A stretch of 64,000 nt of DNA from Lachnospiraceae bacterium (GCA_018384375.1 JAHAYJ010000017.1:62001-126000); one strand, 5' to 3'. Counted from the first letter of the stretch, positions 9,262 through 18,722 are shown. Notes: a model not told the origin generated them from the letters alone. Numbers and translations: made by a program.

Positions 9262-10275
9262 ATGCAATTTAAGAGAACAGAAGAATTAAGAGTTGGGATG
9301 CGTCTTGCACGTCCGATTTATAACAAGAACGGCGTGCTTTTGTTTGAACGCGCTTCCAAACTGACGGATCAGGGAATTGCAAGTATTAAGAATGTCGGAC
9401 TGATCGGTATCTTTATTTTGGAACCGGCAGAGCCGGTGCCGCCAATGTCCGAGGAAGATATTGAATTTGAACGTTTCCAGACCATTAATGTTTATGCCAT
9501 TATGGAGGAACTGGAAAGGATCATGAATACCGGGAGAACCTCAAGGCTTCAGATTATCGTTTCGGATATTATCAAGAACTATGGACATCTGGAGAAGAAG
9601 ATCAATTTTATCCAGAATCTCCGCAGTGTGGAAGACTATAAATATAAGCATGCGTTGAATGTTGCAATACTGTGTGCCATGATGAGCAATCAGATGAATC
9701 TGAAAGTGGAAGACAGACTGGATCTGGTGACCGCTGCTCTCCTGCATGGGCTTGGGGACTATGATCTGATTGAAAAGCTTTGCTCCTCTGATCCCAATGT
9801 AAAACGTTTCTGTGTTCAGGCTGATAAGATCAGCGAAAGCGCGGAGGCTGGAAAAATTGATTCTGCAATTAAGCTTATGGAAGGCTCTATGATCCTTGCG
9901 GTAGCGGAGGTTTTTGACAACATGACTGCCATGAGCTTTGAACGTCCGCCGGAATCGGAGGTTGCTGCGATCAAGTACCTGATGAATCATGAGGTTTACC
10001 CCAGAAAAGCGGTAGATGCTCTGGTCAATTCCGTAAATATTCTTTCACAGGGTGTCTGTGTGGAGTTGAATACCGGTGATAAGGCACTTGTTCTTTCGGA
10101 AAATCCTATGGATATTCTCAGCCCTATGGTACTTTGCTTTGGGGATAATTCCATTATTGATCTGAGCAACAAGGATGCCTATGGGGATATCGAGATCACG
10201 GATATTATGAAAACCATGGATAACCGTCATGAAATGGATACAGAAATGCTTGCAAAATATGGATTCGGGAAGTAA
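9262..10275 (+). CDS. Degenerate HD-GYP-type domain protein
   Basis: Overall HD-GYP layout (RVGMRLARPIYNKNGVLLF N-term; KHALNVAILCAMM; LVTAALLHGLGDYDL; VAEVFDNMTAM), but HD replaced by HG and no GYP motif. Confidence 0.8.
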   Translation: MQFKRTEELRVGMRLARPIYNKNGVLLFERASKLTDQGIASIKNVGLIGIFILEPAEPVPPMSEEDIEFERFQTINVYAIMEELERIMNTGRTSRLQIIVSDIIKNYGHLEKKINFIQNLRSVEDYKYKHALNVAILCAMMSNQMNLKVEDRLDLVTAALLHGLGDYDLIEKLCSSDPNVKRFCVQADKISESAEAGKIDSAIKLMEGSMILAVAEVFDNMTAMSFERPPESEVAAIKYLMNHEVYPRKAVDALVNSVNILSQGVCVELNTGDKALVLSENPMDILSPMVLCFGDNSIIDLSNKDAYGDIEITDIMKTMDNRHEMDTEMLAKYGFGK

Positions 10276-10313
10276 GTTAGCTTGTTCGGGAGAGGAAGGA
10301 TAGGACGGCATAG

Positions 10314-11372
10314 ATGGCTACAATAGAAGAAATGCTGAGAACTGCAAAGGAAGCGGGAGCGTCGGATGTGCACATCACAGTCGGCGTACCACCTAAAATG
10401 CGTGTGAACGGACATTTGATCACAATGGATTATCCCAGGCTGCTGCCTGATGATACCAAGGCACTCCTGGATGAGATTATGAGTGAACAGCAGAGGGCAC
10501 GGTTTGAGGAAGTGGGAGAGCATGATATGTCATTTTCCATTCCCAATATGGGGAGATATCGTGTCAATGCCTATAAACAGAGAGGATCCGTAGCGATTGC
10601 ACTCCGCCTTGTGGGAACGCAGGTTCCTTCTGCAGAGGAGCTGGGTATCCCGGATTCGGTCATCGAGCTTTATCAGCGTAAAAGAGGATTGGTATTGGTC
10701 ACGGGACCTACCGGGAGCGGGAAGTCAACGACGCTTGCGGCAATTATTGATAAGATAAACAATAATCGGGAAAGTCATGTGATCACATTGGAGGATCCCA
10801 TCGAATATCTACATCAGCACAAGCTGTCAATGGTCAATCAGAGAGAGATCGGACTGGATTCCCAAAGTTACGCAAATGCACTTCGTGCGGCGCTCCGGGA
10901 AGACCCGGATGTGATTCTGGTTGGAGAAATGAGAGACTTTGAGACGATCAGTGTTGCAATCACGGCAGCGGAGACCGGACACCTGGTATTATCTACCTTA
11001 CATACGATCGGTGCTGCCAGCACGGTGGATCGTGTTATCGATGTGTTTCCGCCACATCAGCAGCAACAGGTGAGGGTACAGCTTGCAAATGTATTGGAGG
11101 CTGTGGTTTCCCAGCAGCTGATTCCAAAGGCTGATGAGAGTGGACGGGTGGCAGCCTTTGAAGTGCTCCATGCAAATCATGCGGTGCGAAATCTGATTCG
11201 TGAGGGAAAAACACACCAGCTCATGAGCGTTATGCAGACGAACCGAAAGCTTGGAATGATATCTATGGATGAGGCAATCGTGCAGTTATATCGGGACGGC
11301 AGGATCAGTAAAGAGATGGCGGTCCAGTTTGCACAGGATCCCGATAGTATGATAAATAAGTTAGCGGTTTGA
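10314..11372 (+). CDS. pilT: Type IV pilus retraction ATPase PilT
   Basis: GPTGSGKSTTLAAIIDKIN; ALREDPDVILVGEMRDFETISVAITAAETGHLVLSTLHT. Confidence 0.93.
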   Translation: MATIEEMLRTAKEAGASDVHITVGVPPKMRVNGHLITMDYPRLLPDDTKALLDEIMSEQQRARFEEVGEHDMSFSIPNMGRYRVNAYKQRGSVAIALRLVGTQVPSAEELGIPDSVIELYQRKRGLVLVTGPTGSGKSTTLAAIIDKINNNRESHVITLEDPIEYLHQHKLSMVNQREIGLDSQSYANALRAALREDPDVILVGEMRDFETISVAITAAETGHLVLSTLHTIGAASTVDRVIDVFPPHQQQQVRVQLANVLEAVVSQQLIPKADESGRVAAFEVLHANHAVRNLIREGKTHQLMSVMQTNRKLGMISMDEAIVQLYRDGRISKEMAVQFAQDPDSMINKLAV

Positions 11373-11416
11373 TTTTTGCAAAATATATTTGATTTTTGAA
11401 TGAAATTCCTGTACAG

Positions 11417-11451
11417 TAGACATATCCGACAATCGGATATGTCTATTTTTT
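11417..11451 (+). terminator. Rho-independent terminator after pilT
   Basis: Perfect 13-bp stem TAGACATATCCGA-CAA-TCGGATATGTCTA followed by T tract. Confidence 0.9.
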
Positions 11452-11545
11452 ATTCTTTTGCTGCAGCACTGCAGTATGCCCGGAATTTCAGTTCCGGTCA
11501 GTTTCCCTTATAGAGAGAAGGAGATTTTGGGAAAAGGAGGTATTT

Positions 11546-13081
11546 TTGTTCAGTAAAATTTTATCAGGGACTATTTATGGAATGGATTGTCATCTTGTCC
11601 ATGTGGAGGCGGATCTGTCTAAGGGACTGCCCTGTTTTGTTATGGTAGGAAACCTGGGAAGCGAGGTAAAGGAGGCAGGAGAAAGAGTGCGGATTGCCCT
11701 TAAAAATTCCGGTATTATCCTTCCCCCTATGCATATCGCCGTGAATATTTCGCCGGGGAATATTCGAAAGGAAGGAACCGGCTTTGATCTTCCTATCGCG
11801 ATAGCGGTGCTAAGTGCAATGGGAAAGCTCCCTATGGATGCCGCAAATGGATTTTTGCTTTTAGGTGAGCTTAGCCTGGACGGACATTTAAAACCGGTCA
11901 GAGGGATGTTGCCCATTTCAAACCGGGCTGTAAAAGCCGGTATCAGTCGCTGCATTGTGGCACGGGACAATGCCCGGGAGGCTGCTGCCATTACACAGAT
12001 GGAGGCGATAGGAGCTGACAGCCTGCAGCAGGTGGTGGAATATTTATGCCTTGGAGAAAACGGGAGAAGGGAATTTTTGCCTGCCTGTCCGAATTGTGCT
12101 CCGGGAGCAGAGACAAAGAAGGAGACGGTTGACTTTGAAGAAGTGCGAGGGCAGGAGAGTGTGAAGAGAGGAGCACTGATTGCTGCAGCAGGCTTTCACC
12201 ATATGCTGATTGCGGGACCTCCGGGGGCCGGAAAGACAATGATTGCCCGCAGACTCCCAACGATTCTTCCACCTCTTTCCGAGGAGGAAAGTCTGGAGGT
12301 GTCTTCGATATATAGCATTTCGGGACAACTGCCGGCAGACAAGCCGCTGATGACCAGGCGGCCTTTTCTCAGCCCCCATCACACCGTATCTCCCCAGGCG
12401 TTGGCAGGCGGAGGAAAGGTTCCGAAGCCGGGGGTCATCAGTCTTGCCCATAGAGGTGTGCTGTTTCTGGATGAACTGCCTGAGTTTAAGAGACAGACGC
12501 TGGATCTGCTTAGGCAGCCCCTGGAGGATAGGACGATCCAGATTTCCAGAAGCAGCGGAACATTCTGCTATCCGGCAGATATCATGCTGTGCGCGGCCAT
12601 GAACCCGTGTCCCTGCGGATACTATCCTGACAGAAATAAGTGCAGATGTACCCCTTTTGAGATCCATACCTATCTGAGCCATATTTCCGGGCCGATTCTT
12701 GACCGGATGGATATCTGTGTCATGGCGCCCAGAATAGAGCTCTCTCAGTTGCAAAACGGCAGAAAGGGGGAAAGCAGTGCCTCCATGAGGGATAAGGTCA
12801 TTAAGGCGCGCAAAATGCAAAAGACACGGTATCGGGGAACGGCGATCCGTTTTAATTCCGAACTCGGGGCAGGAGAAATAGAGAAGTACTGCAGTCTGGG
12901 ATCGGAGGAGAGAAAGATGATGGAACAATTGTTCCGGAGTATGAAGCTCAGTGCCAGAGCTTATCATAGGCTGCTGAAGGTGGCAAGAACCATTGCCGAT
13001 CTAGACGCCAGTGAACAGATCAGGAAGGAACATCTTGCCCAGGCTGCCTGTTATCGGACCCTGGAGATTTTTGACAGATAA
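11546..13081 (+). CDS. comM: YifB/ComM-family Mg chelatase-like AAA ATPase
   Basis: GPPGAGKTMIARRLPTILPPL, FRSPHHT-like FLSPHHTVSPQALAGGG, MNPCPCGYY. Confidence 0.92.
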   Translation: MFSKILSGTIYGMDCHLVHVEADLSKGLPCFVMVGNLGSEVKEAGERVRIALKNSGIILPPMHIAVNISPGNIRKEGTGFDLPIAIAVLSAMGKLPMDAANGFLLLGELSLDGHLKPVRGMLPISNRAVKAGISRCIVARDNAREAAAITQMEAIGADSLQQVVEYLCLGENGRREFLPACPNCAPGAETKKETVDFEEVRGQESVKRGALIAAAGFHHMLIAGPPGAGKTMIARRLPTILPPLSEEESLEVSSIYSISGQLPADKPLMTRRPFLSPHHTVSPQALAGGGKVPKPGVISLAHRGVLFLDELPEFKRQTLDLLRQPLEDRTIQISRSSGTFCYPADIMLCAAMNPCPCGYYPDRNKCRCTPFEIHTYLSHISGPILDRMDICVMAPRIELSQLQNGRKGESSASMRDKVIKARKMQKTRYRGTAIRFNSELGAGEIEKYCSLGSEERKMMEQLFRSMKLSARAYHRLLKVARTIADLDASEQIRKEHLAQAACYRTLEIFDR

Positions 13082-13102
13082 GGAAAAGGCGGAAAAACAG
13101 AT

Positions 13103-14221
13103 ATGGAGAGAAAACAGAAGCTTTATCAATTCTGGCTTCACAACCTGCCGGATGTAGGAGATGCTGCGATTCGCAGGCTTCTTGCGGCGTTTGGAGATGC
13201 AAAAAGCGTATACGGTGCATCTGAGAAGCAACTTTCACAGATCCTAAAAAAGGAAACAGCGGAAAAGATCAAAGTATTTTCCGGTTGGTGGAACATGGAA
13301 AAGGCATATGAGAATATGCGAAAAAAGAAAATTGCCTTTCTGACGGTTGATGATAAAGGTTACCCGGAACGATTGCGGAGACTGGACAAGCCACCCTATG
13401 CAATTTATTGCATGGGGAAACTGCCCGGCGAGGAGAAGCCGGCGGTTGCGGTGATTGGTGCAAGAGAATGCTCGGAATACGGAAAATATGTGGCAGAAAG
13501 CTTTGCGGGACGGTTGGCAGAGGCAGGAGTTGCAGTGGTGAGCGGAATGGCAAGAGGGATTGACGGGATTGCACAGCAGGCAGCCCTGGAGCGCGGAGGA
13601 AAGACTTATGCGGTGCTGGGATGTGGGGTGGATGTGTGCTATCCGTCATCTAACAGACTGCTTTATGACAGCATTCTGGAAACAGGCGGTGGTATTTTAT
13701 CTATCTTTCCGCCCGGCACACAGCCGATGAAAAGGATGTTTCCTGAGAGAAACCGCATTGTGGCAGGTCTTTCGGATATTCTGTTGGTAGTGGAGGCCAG
13801 GCAGAAAAGCGGAACCTGGATCACTGTGGACATGGCATTGGAGCAGGGAAAAAATGTTTATGCGGTACCGGGCCGCCTGACAGACAGACTAAGTGACGGA
13901 TGCAATCTTCTGATCCGGCAGGGAGCGGGCATCGCATTGAGCCCGGAGGACATCCTGGCAGAGTTGAAAGTGCTGGAAAATCGAAGAGAAATTGCAATGC
14001 CGGAGAGGGAGACGGAGGGGATCCTTTCTGTTCTTGATTTTACGCCGAAATCGGTGGATCAGATTTTAGCAGAACTCCGGTATAGGGGGAAAGAGGCAGA
14101 ACTTGGGACTGCAATGGAGGAACTCATCAGATTGTGCCTGGAGGGAAAAGCCATACAGACAGCCGGGAGTTTTATGAGATCCATGGATGGCATTGCAGGA
14201 GATAAAGAGAGGGGGAATTGA
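13103..14221 (+). CDS. dprA: DNA processing protein DprA
   Basis: VAVIGARECSEYGKYVAESF, VVSGMARGIDGIAQQAAL, GCGVDVCYPSSNRLLY; C-terminal winged helix. Confidence 0.95.
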   Translation: MERKQKLYQFWLHNLPDVGDAAIRRLLAAFGDAKSVYGASEKQLSQILKKETAEKIKVFSGWWNMEKAYENMRKKKIAFLTVDDKGYPERLRRLDKPPYAIYCMGKLPGEEKPAVAVIGARECSEYGKYVAESFAGRLAEAGVAVVSGMARGIDGIAQQAALERGGKTYAVLGCGVDVCYPSSNRLLYDSILETGGGILSIFPPGTQPMKRMFPERNRIVAGLSDILLVVEARQKSGTWITVDMALEQGKNVYAVPGRLTDRLSDGCNLLIRQGAGIALSPEDILAELKVLENRREIAMPERETEGILSVLDFTPKSVDQILAELRYRGKEAELGTAMEELIRLCLEGKAIQTAGSFMRSMDGIAGDKERGN

Positions 14222-14246
14222 AAAGAAGCGTAAAATACGATATACT
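14218..14246 (+). promoter_or_regulatory. Promoter for pseudopilin gene
   Basis: TTGAAA-17 nt-TATACT overlapping the dprA stop codon. Confidence 0.6.
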
Positions 14247-14283
14247 GTAAGTACTTTTTGCGGAAAGGATAAATCTTTAAAAA

Positions 14284-14757
14284 ATGTACATGAAGAGAAA
14301 AAACGGCAAAAATAGAGGCGGTTCCCTGATAGAGATCGTTCTGGTAGTGGCAGCATTGGCATTTCTGGTTGCCGTGCTGACCCCGCAAATTCTTGAACAG
14401 GTAGAGCAGACAAAGGTTTCTGCGGATACACAGCTTGCGGATTCTGTGATGAAGGCGGTTATGCTTGCACTGGCAGATCCGGCGGTGGTGGAAGCGGATG
14501 AGCCGGGACTGCCCAAACCCGGAGCGGTGCTGCGGCTTGACAATGCAGATGATTTTTCCGGCGCGTTTGGAAAAGCGGTAACGGAGCAGCTTGGTTATGA
14601 CAGTACGGCACTTATGGTACATGCGCAGAACGGTATTGTATCGGAACTGAAATCCAAAGGGGCCTGCGGTATGACTGTGACGATTGATCGCTTCGGCGAC
14701 TGCGTTTCGGCTGCTGTGGTAGATAAAGACGGAAGTGAGCTGATTGTAATTGAATAA
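14284..14757 (+). CDS. Type IV pilin / pseudopilin-like protein
   Basis: Class III prepilin-like N-terminus KNRGGSLIEIVLVVAALAFLVAVLTPQIL with Glu at +5 if cleaved between the glycines. Confidence 0.8.
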   Translation: MYMKRKNGKNRGGSLIEIVLVVAALAFLVAVLTPQILEQVEQTKVSADTQLADSVMKAVMLALADPAVVEADEPGLPKPGAVLRLDNADDFSGAFGKAVTEQLGYDSTALMVHAQNGIVSELKSKGACGMTVTIDRFGDCVSAAVVDKDGSELIVIE

Positions 14758-15292
14758 AAAAAAGTATTTGATAATGGGGCTGGTCAATATTGCTCTTGAT
14801 TTCTGGATCCTTGCGGTAAGGGGCGTCAGCCTTGAGAGCATTCTCTATTGCCTGTGTACATCAGCATTGCTCGTGGTGGGTGTGACAGACTGGCAGACCT
14901 ATGAGATCCCGATGGGGTGCAATCTTTTTATCGGAGCGCTTGGACTGATCAGACTGCTGACAGATTTGACCAATCTGAAAGAGTATCTGCTGGGATTTGT
15001 TCTTGTGAGCGGTATCCTTTTGCTTGTATATTTCCTTACCAAAGGGGAAGGAATCGGCGGAGGTGACATCAAGCTGATGGCAGCAGCGGGACTGCTGCTG
15101 GGCGGTCCCGGAATTCTGCTTGCTTTTCTGCTCGGCTCCATAGCGGGTTCCGTGATTCATTTAAGCCTGATGAAGCTGAAGGGAAAGGGACGAAAGCTTG
15201 CATTTGGCCCGTACCTTGCGTTTGGCATATTCTGCGCAATGCTTTATGGGGAAAACATCATAGACTGGTATCTGGCCTTTTGCGGCTTCTAG
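14750..15292 (+). CDS. Type 4 prepilin peptidase (A24, short form)
   Basis: DWQTYEIP and GEGIGGGDIKLMAAAGLLLG motifs; multiple TM helices; no N-terminal methylase domain. Confidence 0.9.
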   Translation: MNKKKYLIMGLVNIALDFWILAVRGVSLESILYCLCTSALLVVGVTDWQTYEIPMGCNLFIGALGLIRLLTDLTNLKEYLLGFVLVSGILLLVYFLTKGEGIGGGDIKLMAAAGLLLGGPGILLAFLLGSIAGSVIHLSLMKLKGKGRKLAFGPYLAFGIFCAMLYGENIIDWYLAFCGF

Positions 15293-15370
15293 TGAATAAG
15301 ACATAAATAAGGTATATATAATAAGAAGAAGCTGCTACATTAATCATTTTGTACTGTCTGGATGAAAGGA

Positions 15371-15427
15371 AAAGCCGGTGACGGTATATATGTGTGATGC
15401 GCACATATATACTGTCACCGGCTTTTT
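15371..15427 (+). terminator. Long-stem terminator
   Basis: AAGCCGGTGACgGTATATATGTG-tgatgcg-CACATATATACtGTCACCGGCTT then T run; about 23 paired positions. Confidence 0.92.
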
Positions 15428-15451
15428 TGAATCAGTTAATAAATTTTTTAC

Positions 15452-15480
15452 TTGCAAGTGTAAAAAAAGTGGTGTATAGT
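15452..15480 (+). promoter_or_regulatory. topA promoter
   Basis: TTGCAA-17 nt-TATAGT. Confidence 0.6.
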
Positions 15481-15516
15481 TTAGCACGTTATCAATTTAA
15501 AGATAGGGGAATGATT

Positions 15517-17583
15517 ATGGCAAAGAACCTGGTAATTGTGGAATCACCTGCCAAAGTTAAGACAATCAAGAAGTTTTTGGGATCGAATTATGAAGTGACA
15601 GCCAGTAACGGACATGTTCGTGATCTGCCTAAGAGTCAGCTGGGCGTCGATGTAGAGAATGACTATGAGCCGAAATATATTACGATCCGTGGCAAGGGCG
15701 ATATATTAGCGAATTTGAGAAAGGAAGTAAAGAAGGCAGATAAAATTTATCTGGCTACCGACCCTGACCGTGAGGGAGAAGCGATTTCCTGGCATCTTCT
15801 GAAAGCACTCAAGCTGGAAGATAAGAAGGTATATCGTATTACTTTTAACGAAATCACCAAAAATGCAGTGAAAGAATCTCTTAAAAACGCAAGAGAGATC
15901 AACATGGATCTGGTGAATGCACAGCAGACAAGGCGTATTCTTGACAGAATGGTAGGATACCGGATCTCGCCGGTGCTCTGGGCTAAGGTAAAAAGGGGAC
16001 TCAGCGCGGGACGTGTACAGTCTGTGGCACTTCGCATTATCTGCGACAGGGAAGAAGAGATCAACAGCTTTATTCCCGAGGAATATTGGACGCTGGATGC
16101 TTCCTTCCGGGTTCCGGGAGAGAAAAAGCCTCTTGTGGCAAAATATTATGGAACGAAGGGACAGAAGGCGGCAATTTCATCTAAAGAACAGCTGGATACG
16201 ATTTTAGCTGAGGTTCGAAACTCCGCTTTTCAGATGAGTGAGGTCAAGAAGGGCGAAAGGGCGAAGAAGGCACCGCTTCCGTTTACTACCTCCACACTGC
16301 AACAGGAAGCAAGCAAGGTTCTCAATTTTTCCACGCAGAAGACTATGCGCCTTGCGCAGCAGCTCTATGAAGGAATTGAAATCAAAGGCAGTGGTACCGT
16401 AGGTATCATCACCTATTTGCGTACGGACTCCACGAGAGTATCTGCGGAAGCGGAAGCGATGGCGGAGGAGTATATTAAAAAGAATTACGGTGAAAAGTAT
16501 GCGGCGGGGAAGAGCCAGGCGGCAAAGAGTGATAAGAAGATCCAGGATGCCCATGAGGCGATCCGCCCTACTGATATAGCAAGAACACCGATAGAGCTAA
16601 AGGAATCTCTGTCCAGAGATCAGTTCCGGCTTTATCAGTTGATCTGGAAGCGCTTTACGGCAAGCAGAATGCAGGCGGCTAAATATGAAACCACCTCCAT
16701 TAAGATTGATGCGGGAGAGCATCGCTTTACCGTCTCTGCATCAAAGCTTCTGTTTGATGGATTTATGAGTGTTTATATTGACGAGGATGATAAGGAAGAA
16801 GAAAATGTACTGGTAAAGGGCGTGGATGCGGGAACGGCACTTGCTCTGGAAAATCTGGAAGGAAAGCAGCATTTTACTCAGCCCGCACCTCATTATACCG
16901 AAGCCTCGCTGGTTCGTGCACTGGAGGAACTGGGGATCGGACGTCCCAGTACCTATGCACCTACGATCACTACGATTCTGGCAAGAAGATATGTGGTAAA
17001 GGAAAACAGAAATCTTTATGTGACGGAGCTTGGCGAGGTTGTCAACAACATGATGAAGGATGCCTTCCCAAGTATTGTTGATGTGAATTTTACGGCAAAT
17101 ATGGAAGCACTTCTCGATGGTGTTGAAGAGGGGAGCGTAAACTGGAAGACGGTAGTGTCCAATTTCTACCCGGATCTGGATGAAGCAGTTAAAAAAGCGG
17201 AGAAGGATTTGAAGGAGGTAGCTATTGCGGATGAGGTATCGGATGAGGTCTGCGAGCTTTGCGGAAGAAACATGGTGATTAAATACGGACCTCATGGAAG
17301 ATTTCTGGCCTGCCCCGGATTCCCGGAATGCCGCAACACGAAGCCGTATTTCGAAAAAATTGGAGTAGAATGTCCCAAATGCGGTAAGGATATTGTGCTG
17401 AAGAAGACCAAGAAGGGTAGAAAGTATTACGGCTGTATCGGAAATCCGGAATGCGATTTTATGGTATGGCAAAAGCCTGCCAAAGAAAAATGCCCCAGAT
17501 GCGGCGGCTTATTGTTTTATAAGGGAAATAAGCTTGCCTGCGGGGATGAGAACTGTGGCTATGTGACAAAGATTCAGGAATAA
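15517..17583 (+). CDS. topA: DNA topoisomerase I
   Basis: MAKNLVIVESPAKVKTIKKFLG; C-terminal topoisomerase zinc fingers. Confidence 0.97.
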   Translation: MAKNLVIVESPAKVKTIKKFLGSNYEVTASNGHVRDLPKSQLGVDVENDYEPKYITIRGKGDILANLRKEVKKADKIYLATDPDREGEAISWHLLKALKLEDKKVYRITFNEITKNAVKESLKNAREINMDLVNAQQTRRILDRMVGYRISPVLWAKVKRGLSAGRVQSVALRIICDREEEINSFIPEEYWTLDASFRVPGEKKPLVAKYYGTKGQKAAISSKEQLDTILAEVRNSAFQMSEVKKGERAKKAPLPFTTSTLQQEASKVLNFSTQKTMRLAQQLYEGIEIKGSGTVGIITYLRTDSTRVSAEAEAMAEEYIKKNYGEKYAAGKSQAAKSDKKIQDAHEAIRPTDIARTPIELKESLSRDQFRLYQLIWKRFTASRMQAAKYETTSIKIDAGEHRFTVSASKLLFDGFMSVYIDEDDKEEENVLVKGVDAGTALALENLEGKQHFTQPAPHYTEASLVRALEELGIGRPSTYAPTITTILARRYVVKENRNLYVTELGEVVNNMMKDAFPSIVDVNFTANMEALLDGVEEGSVNWKTVVSNFYPDLDEAVKKAEKDLKEVAIADEVSDEVCELCGRNMVIKYGPHGRFLACPGFPECRNTKPYFEKIGVECPKCGKDIVLKKTKKGRKYYGCIGNPECDFMVWQKPAKEKCPRCGGLLFYKGNKLACGDENCGYVTKIQE

Positions 17584-17588
17584 AATGA

Positions 17589-17603
17589 ATAATTCAGAAA
17601 ATT
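17589..17603 (+). promoter_or_regulatory. CodY-box-like site upstream of codY
   Basis: ATAATTCAGAAAATT matches 12/15 of AATTTTCWGAAAATT, with TTCAGAAAATT intact. Confidence 0.45.
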
Positions 17604-17646
17604 TAATAGATTTGATGAAATTATATGGAAATTATCCTCTGAGTCA

Positions 17647-17675
17647 TTGAATTTACTCATTTTGCGTGATATAAT
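17647..17675 (+). promoter_or_regulatory. codY promoter
   Basis: TTGAAT-17 nt-TATAAT. Confidence 0.7.
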
Positions 17676-17705
17676 AGGAGTAACATGGTTCCGGGGAGGT
17701 ACGGT

Positions 17706-18491
17706 ATGAGCAGTGTACAGCTATTAGATAAAACCAGAAAAATTGGTAAGCTTCTTCACAATAATAATTCCAGCAAGGTTGTTTTTAATGATATCTGTTC
17801 TGTTTTGTGTGAGATACTGGCATCCAATGTACTTGTGATTAGCAAAAAGGGGAAGGTGCTCGGCGTGGGAGATGCCAGAGGCGTGGACTCTATCACGGAG
17901 TTGATCGTTGAACAGGTTGGCGGTTTTATTGATGCGATGCTGAATGAAAGACTTCTTGCTGTACTTTCAACGAAGGAGAATGTGAATCTTGAAACACTTG
18001 GCTTTGAAGAGGGAGAAGTAAAGAAATTCCGGGCGATTATCACTCCCATTGAAATTGCAGGTGAGAGACTGGGTACTTTGTTTATTTACAAATGTGAGCA
18101 GCAATATGATATTGATGATATTATTTTATGCGAATACGGCACTACGGTAGTGGGACTTGAGATGCTTCGTGCAGTGAATGAGGAGAATGCGGAGGAGAGT
18201 CGTAAGCTGGCTGTGATCAAATCGGCAATCAATACCCTGTCTTACTCAGAAATGGAGGCAGTGGTACATATCTTTGAGGAGCTCGACGGAATGGAGGGTA
18301 TTCTGGTGGCAAGTAAAATTGCGGACAGAGTGGGAATTACCCGTTCCGTGATTGTCAATGCACTTCGTAAGTTTGAAAGCGCCGGTGTGATTGAATCCAG
18401 ATCATCCGGCATGAAGGGAACCTATATTAAGGTGCTGAATGATATGGTTTTTGATGAAGTGGAAAAACTAAAAAAAGAAAATTTGAAATAA
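17706..18491 (+). CDS. codY: GTP-sensing pleiotropic repressor CodY
   Basis: MSSVQLLDKTRKIGKLL N-term; C-term HTH ASKIADRVGITRSVIVNALRKFESAGVIESRSSGMKGTYIKVLN. Confidence 0.96.
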   Translation: MSSVQLLDKTRKIGKLLHNNNSSKVVFNDICSVLCEILASNVLVISKKGKVLGVGDARGVDSITELIVEQVGGFIDAMLNERLLAVLSTKENVNLETLGFEEGEVKKFRAIITPIEIAGERLGTLFIYKCEQQYDIDDIILCEYGTTVVGLEMLRAVNEENAEESRKLAVIKSAINTLSYSEMEAVVHIFEELDGMEGILVASKIADRVGITRSVIVNALRKFESAGVIESRSSGMKGTYIKVLNDMVFDEVEKLKKENLK

Positions 18492-18505
18492 ATTTTTTGA
18501 AAAAT
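18491..18505 (+). promoter_or_regulatory. CodY-box-like site between codY and fla/che operon
   Basis: AATTTTTTGAAAAAT matches 13/15 of AATTTTCWGAAAATT; AT-rich context reduces specificity. Confidence 0.35.
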
Positions 18506-18560
18506 TTTTAAAAATCAGAGACAAACTGAATATGTTGAAATAACGGATTATTTCAGAGAT

Positions 18561-18595
18561 AAAAGGATTTATGAAGAGGTTCATAGGTCCTTTTT
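18561..18595 (+). terminator. Terminator between codY and flgB
   Basis: AAAAGGAttTATGAA-gagg-TTCATAggTCCTTTTT hairpin. Confidence 0.7.
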
Positions 18596-18619
18596 GGAGT
18601 CATAAATTGTAAAAAAAAC

Positions 18620-18647
18620 TTGAGTTTTCATGCAAATAAACTATAAT
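18620..18647 (+). promoter_or_regulatory. fla/che operon promoter (housekeeping sigma type)
   Basis: TTGAGT-16 nt-TATAAT upstream of flgB. Confidence 0.65.
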
Positions 18648-18722
18648 AGAATAAGGTGGGAGAATTATGCCCAGATTGAGACGATTATGTGTGGGCAGCC
18701 TGTAGCGGAAAGGAGCCGTGAA

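Noticed and set aside
12044-12967. 307-aa minus-strand ORF opposite comM
   Set aside because: Antisense shadow of a strong conserved gene; no recognisable domain.
15394-15516. N-terminal extension of topA in the ORF track
   Set aside because: Overlaps the terminator and predicted promoter; the conserved MAKNLVIVESPAK start is at 15517.
18630-18722. N-terminal extension of flgB in the ORF track
   Set aside because: Overlaps the predicted -10 region; conserved FlgB sequence begins at 18723.
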